Source: Pyrinomonadaceae bacterium (GTDB taxonomy: Bacteria; Acidobacteriota; Blastocatellia; Pyrinomonadales; Pyrinomonadaceae). Taken from it: a DNA stretch of 62,280 nucleotides. The stretch spans positions 1 through 62,280 of the forward strand of contig JALHNX010000007.1 of NCBI GenBank assembly GCA_022843305.1, written 5' to 3'. The notes below the pieces were generated by a model. It made no database searches, was not told the DNA's origin, and was given only the letters and a program-made list of their open reading frames with translations. Numbering within the stretch: position 1 is the stretch's first letter; the number at the start of each line of letters is the position of its first letter. Shown here one piece after another: positions 61,398-62,280 of this stretch. The position numbers were made by a program, and so were the translations under genes.

Positions 61398-62280
61398 ATG
61401 AGCAATTTTAACTTACCCGATTTCCCGATTACGCGGTTGCGCCGTTTGCGGAAAACTTCTGCTTTGCGTGATATGTTCCGCGAAACGCATTTAACAAAAA
61501 ACGATTTTATTTACCCGCTTTTTGTCGCGGAAGGCACGAATTTTAAGCGCGAGATCGGTTCGATGCCGAACATTTTTCAGCTTTCGATTGACAATGTTTT
61601 GCGCGAATGCGAAGAACTTTTAAATTTGGGCATCAACGCGGTTCTGCTTTTCGGGATTCCCGATTTTAAGGACGAAGTCGGCTCAAGCGGTTATGCGGCG
61701 GATGGAATCGTGCAAAAAGCCTCGCGTGAAATCAAGAAGAATTTTCCCGCAATGCTCGTCATTACGGATGTTTGTCTTTGCGAATACACTTCGCACGGGC
61801 ATTGCGGCGTGATTGAAAATGAATATGTGCAGAACGACGCGACGCTCGAACTGCTTGCAAAACAGGCTTTGACGCACGCCGAATCGGGCGCGGATATTAT
61901 CGCGCCGTCGGATATGATGGACGGGCGCATCGGCGCAATTCGTAAAATTTTGGACGAAAACGGTTTTCACGAAACGCCGATTATGGCTTATTCGGCAAAA
62001 TTCGCGTCCGCTTTTTACGGACCTTTCCGCGAAGCGGCGGAATCCGCGCCGCAGTTCGGCGACCGTAAATCTTACCAGATGGATTTCGGCAATCTGACCG
62101 AAGCAATGCGCGAAATCGCGCTCGATGTGCAGGAAGGCGCGGACATCGTAATGGTCAAACCCGCGCTTGCCTATCTCGACATCATTCGCCGCGCAAAGGA
62201 AAATTTTAATCTTCCCGTCGCGGCTTACAACGTTTCGGGCGAATATTCGATGGTCAAAGCGGCAGCGGAAAAAGGCTGGA
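61398..62280 (+). CDS. hemB: Delta-aminolevulinic acid dehydratase (porphobilinogen synthase), partial
   Basis: Joins two ALA to porphobilinogen. 294 codons to the right edge from ATG 61398; about 30 missing. [28 protein letters not shown], the zinc-type Cys triad [37 protein letters not shown], Schiff-base Lys in [20 protein letters not shown] and [16 protein letters not shown]. The Cys ligands indicate a zinc-dependent enzyme. Last gene of the heme cluster in view. Confidence 0.96.
   Translation, partial: MSNFNLPDFPITRLRRLRKTSALRDMFRETHLTKNDFIYPLFVAEGTNFKREIGSMPNIFQLSIDNVLRECEELLNLGINAVLLFGIPDFKDEVGSSGYAADGIVQKASREIKKNFPAMLVITDVCLCEYTSHGHCGVIENEYVQNDATLELLAKQALTHAESGADIIAPSDMMDGRIGAIRKILDENGFHETPIMAYSAKFASAFYGPFREAAESAPQFGDRKSYQMDFGNLTEAMREIALDVQEGADIVMVKPALAYLDIIRRAKENFNLPVAAYNVSGEYSMVKAAAEKGW

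Overview
The window looks like a chromosomal segment of a member of Acidobacteriota, most likely class Blastocatellia (Pyrinomonadaceae-like). This rests on an acidobacterial-type VWFA secreted protein (7358-8608), a large Oar-like TonB receptor with a carboxypeptidase-regulatory N-terminal domain (26902-30156), paired DUF4252 proteins behind an ECF sigma factor, and the general codon style. No taxonomic marker such as rRNA is present, so this is inference.

Layout. 1-1394: the 5' part of a VgrG spike gene running off the left edge. 1.8-10 kb: polA, an exported protein, two stand-alone receiver proteins, the VWFA protein and an AlbA_2/Schlafen-type ATP-binding protein. 10.3-18.8 kb: folK, panB, an MNT/HEPN toxin-antitoxin pair, panC, a redoxin, maf, a DciA-like protein, gatC, a lipoprotein and gatA. 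18.9-30.2 kb: a GGDEF-EAL membrane protein, a subtilase with hexapeptide repeats, an S9 oligopeptidase and the TonB receptor. 30.4-32.9 kb: ECF sigma, probable anti-sigma and two DUF4252 proteins. 33-43.1 kb: accessory block with an AAA ATPase plus Toprim-like DUF4276 pair, a DUF433 protein, citrate synthase, a large STAND NTPase with TPRs, a SAM hydrolase-family enzyme and a glycine-zipper protein. 43.6-48.5 kb: an HNH endonuclease pair, a cysteine-desulfurase-like gene, then a gene-poor scar holding a leuB/leuD deletion fusion, a possible transposase remnant, an ankyrin protein and an interrupted Cys-rich secreted peptide gene. 48.5-52.6 kb: a trans-sulfuration enzyme, PP2C phosphatase, NfeD, tRNA-Leu(TAA) and a methyltransferase. 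53.2 kb to the right edge: a heme operon hemA-hemC-hemD-hemE-hemN-hemH-hemG-hemB (hemB cut by the edge), covering glutamyl-tRNA to protoheme except hemL.

The most unusual feature is not a gene. More than a dozen intergenic gaps hold tandem 7- or 8-bp microrepeats, usually arranged as two complementary arms around a short spacer. The repeated word differs from place to place but the arms at one place usually match each other. They sit right at gene ends, often supply the stop codon, and in at least three places have become coding: the signal peptide and lipobox of the lipoprotein at 16977, an internal loop of Maf, and the N-terminus of the SAM hydrolase-like protein. A second set of fold-back elements (about 120-330 bp) with GGAGCG/CGCTCC-like ends or a shared TAGCGTAGGGTGAA core occupies other gaps. 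A candidate defence region (33-41 kb) is the other main point of interest.
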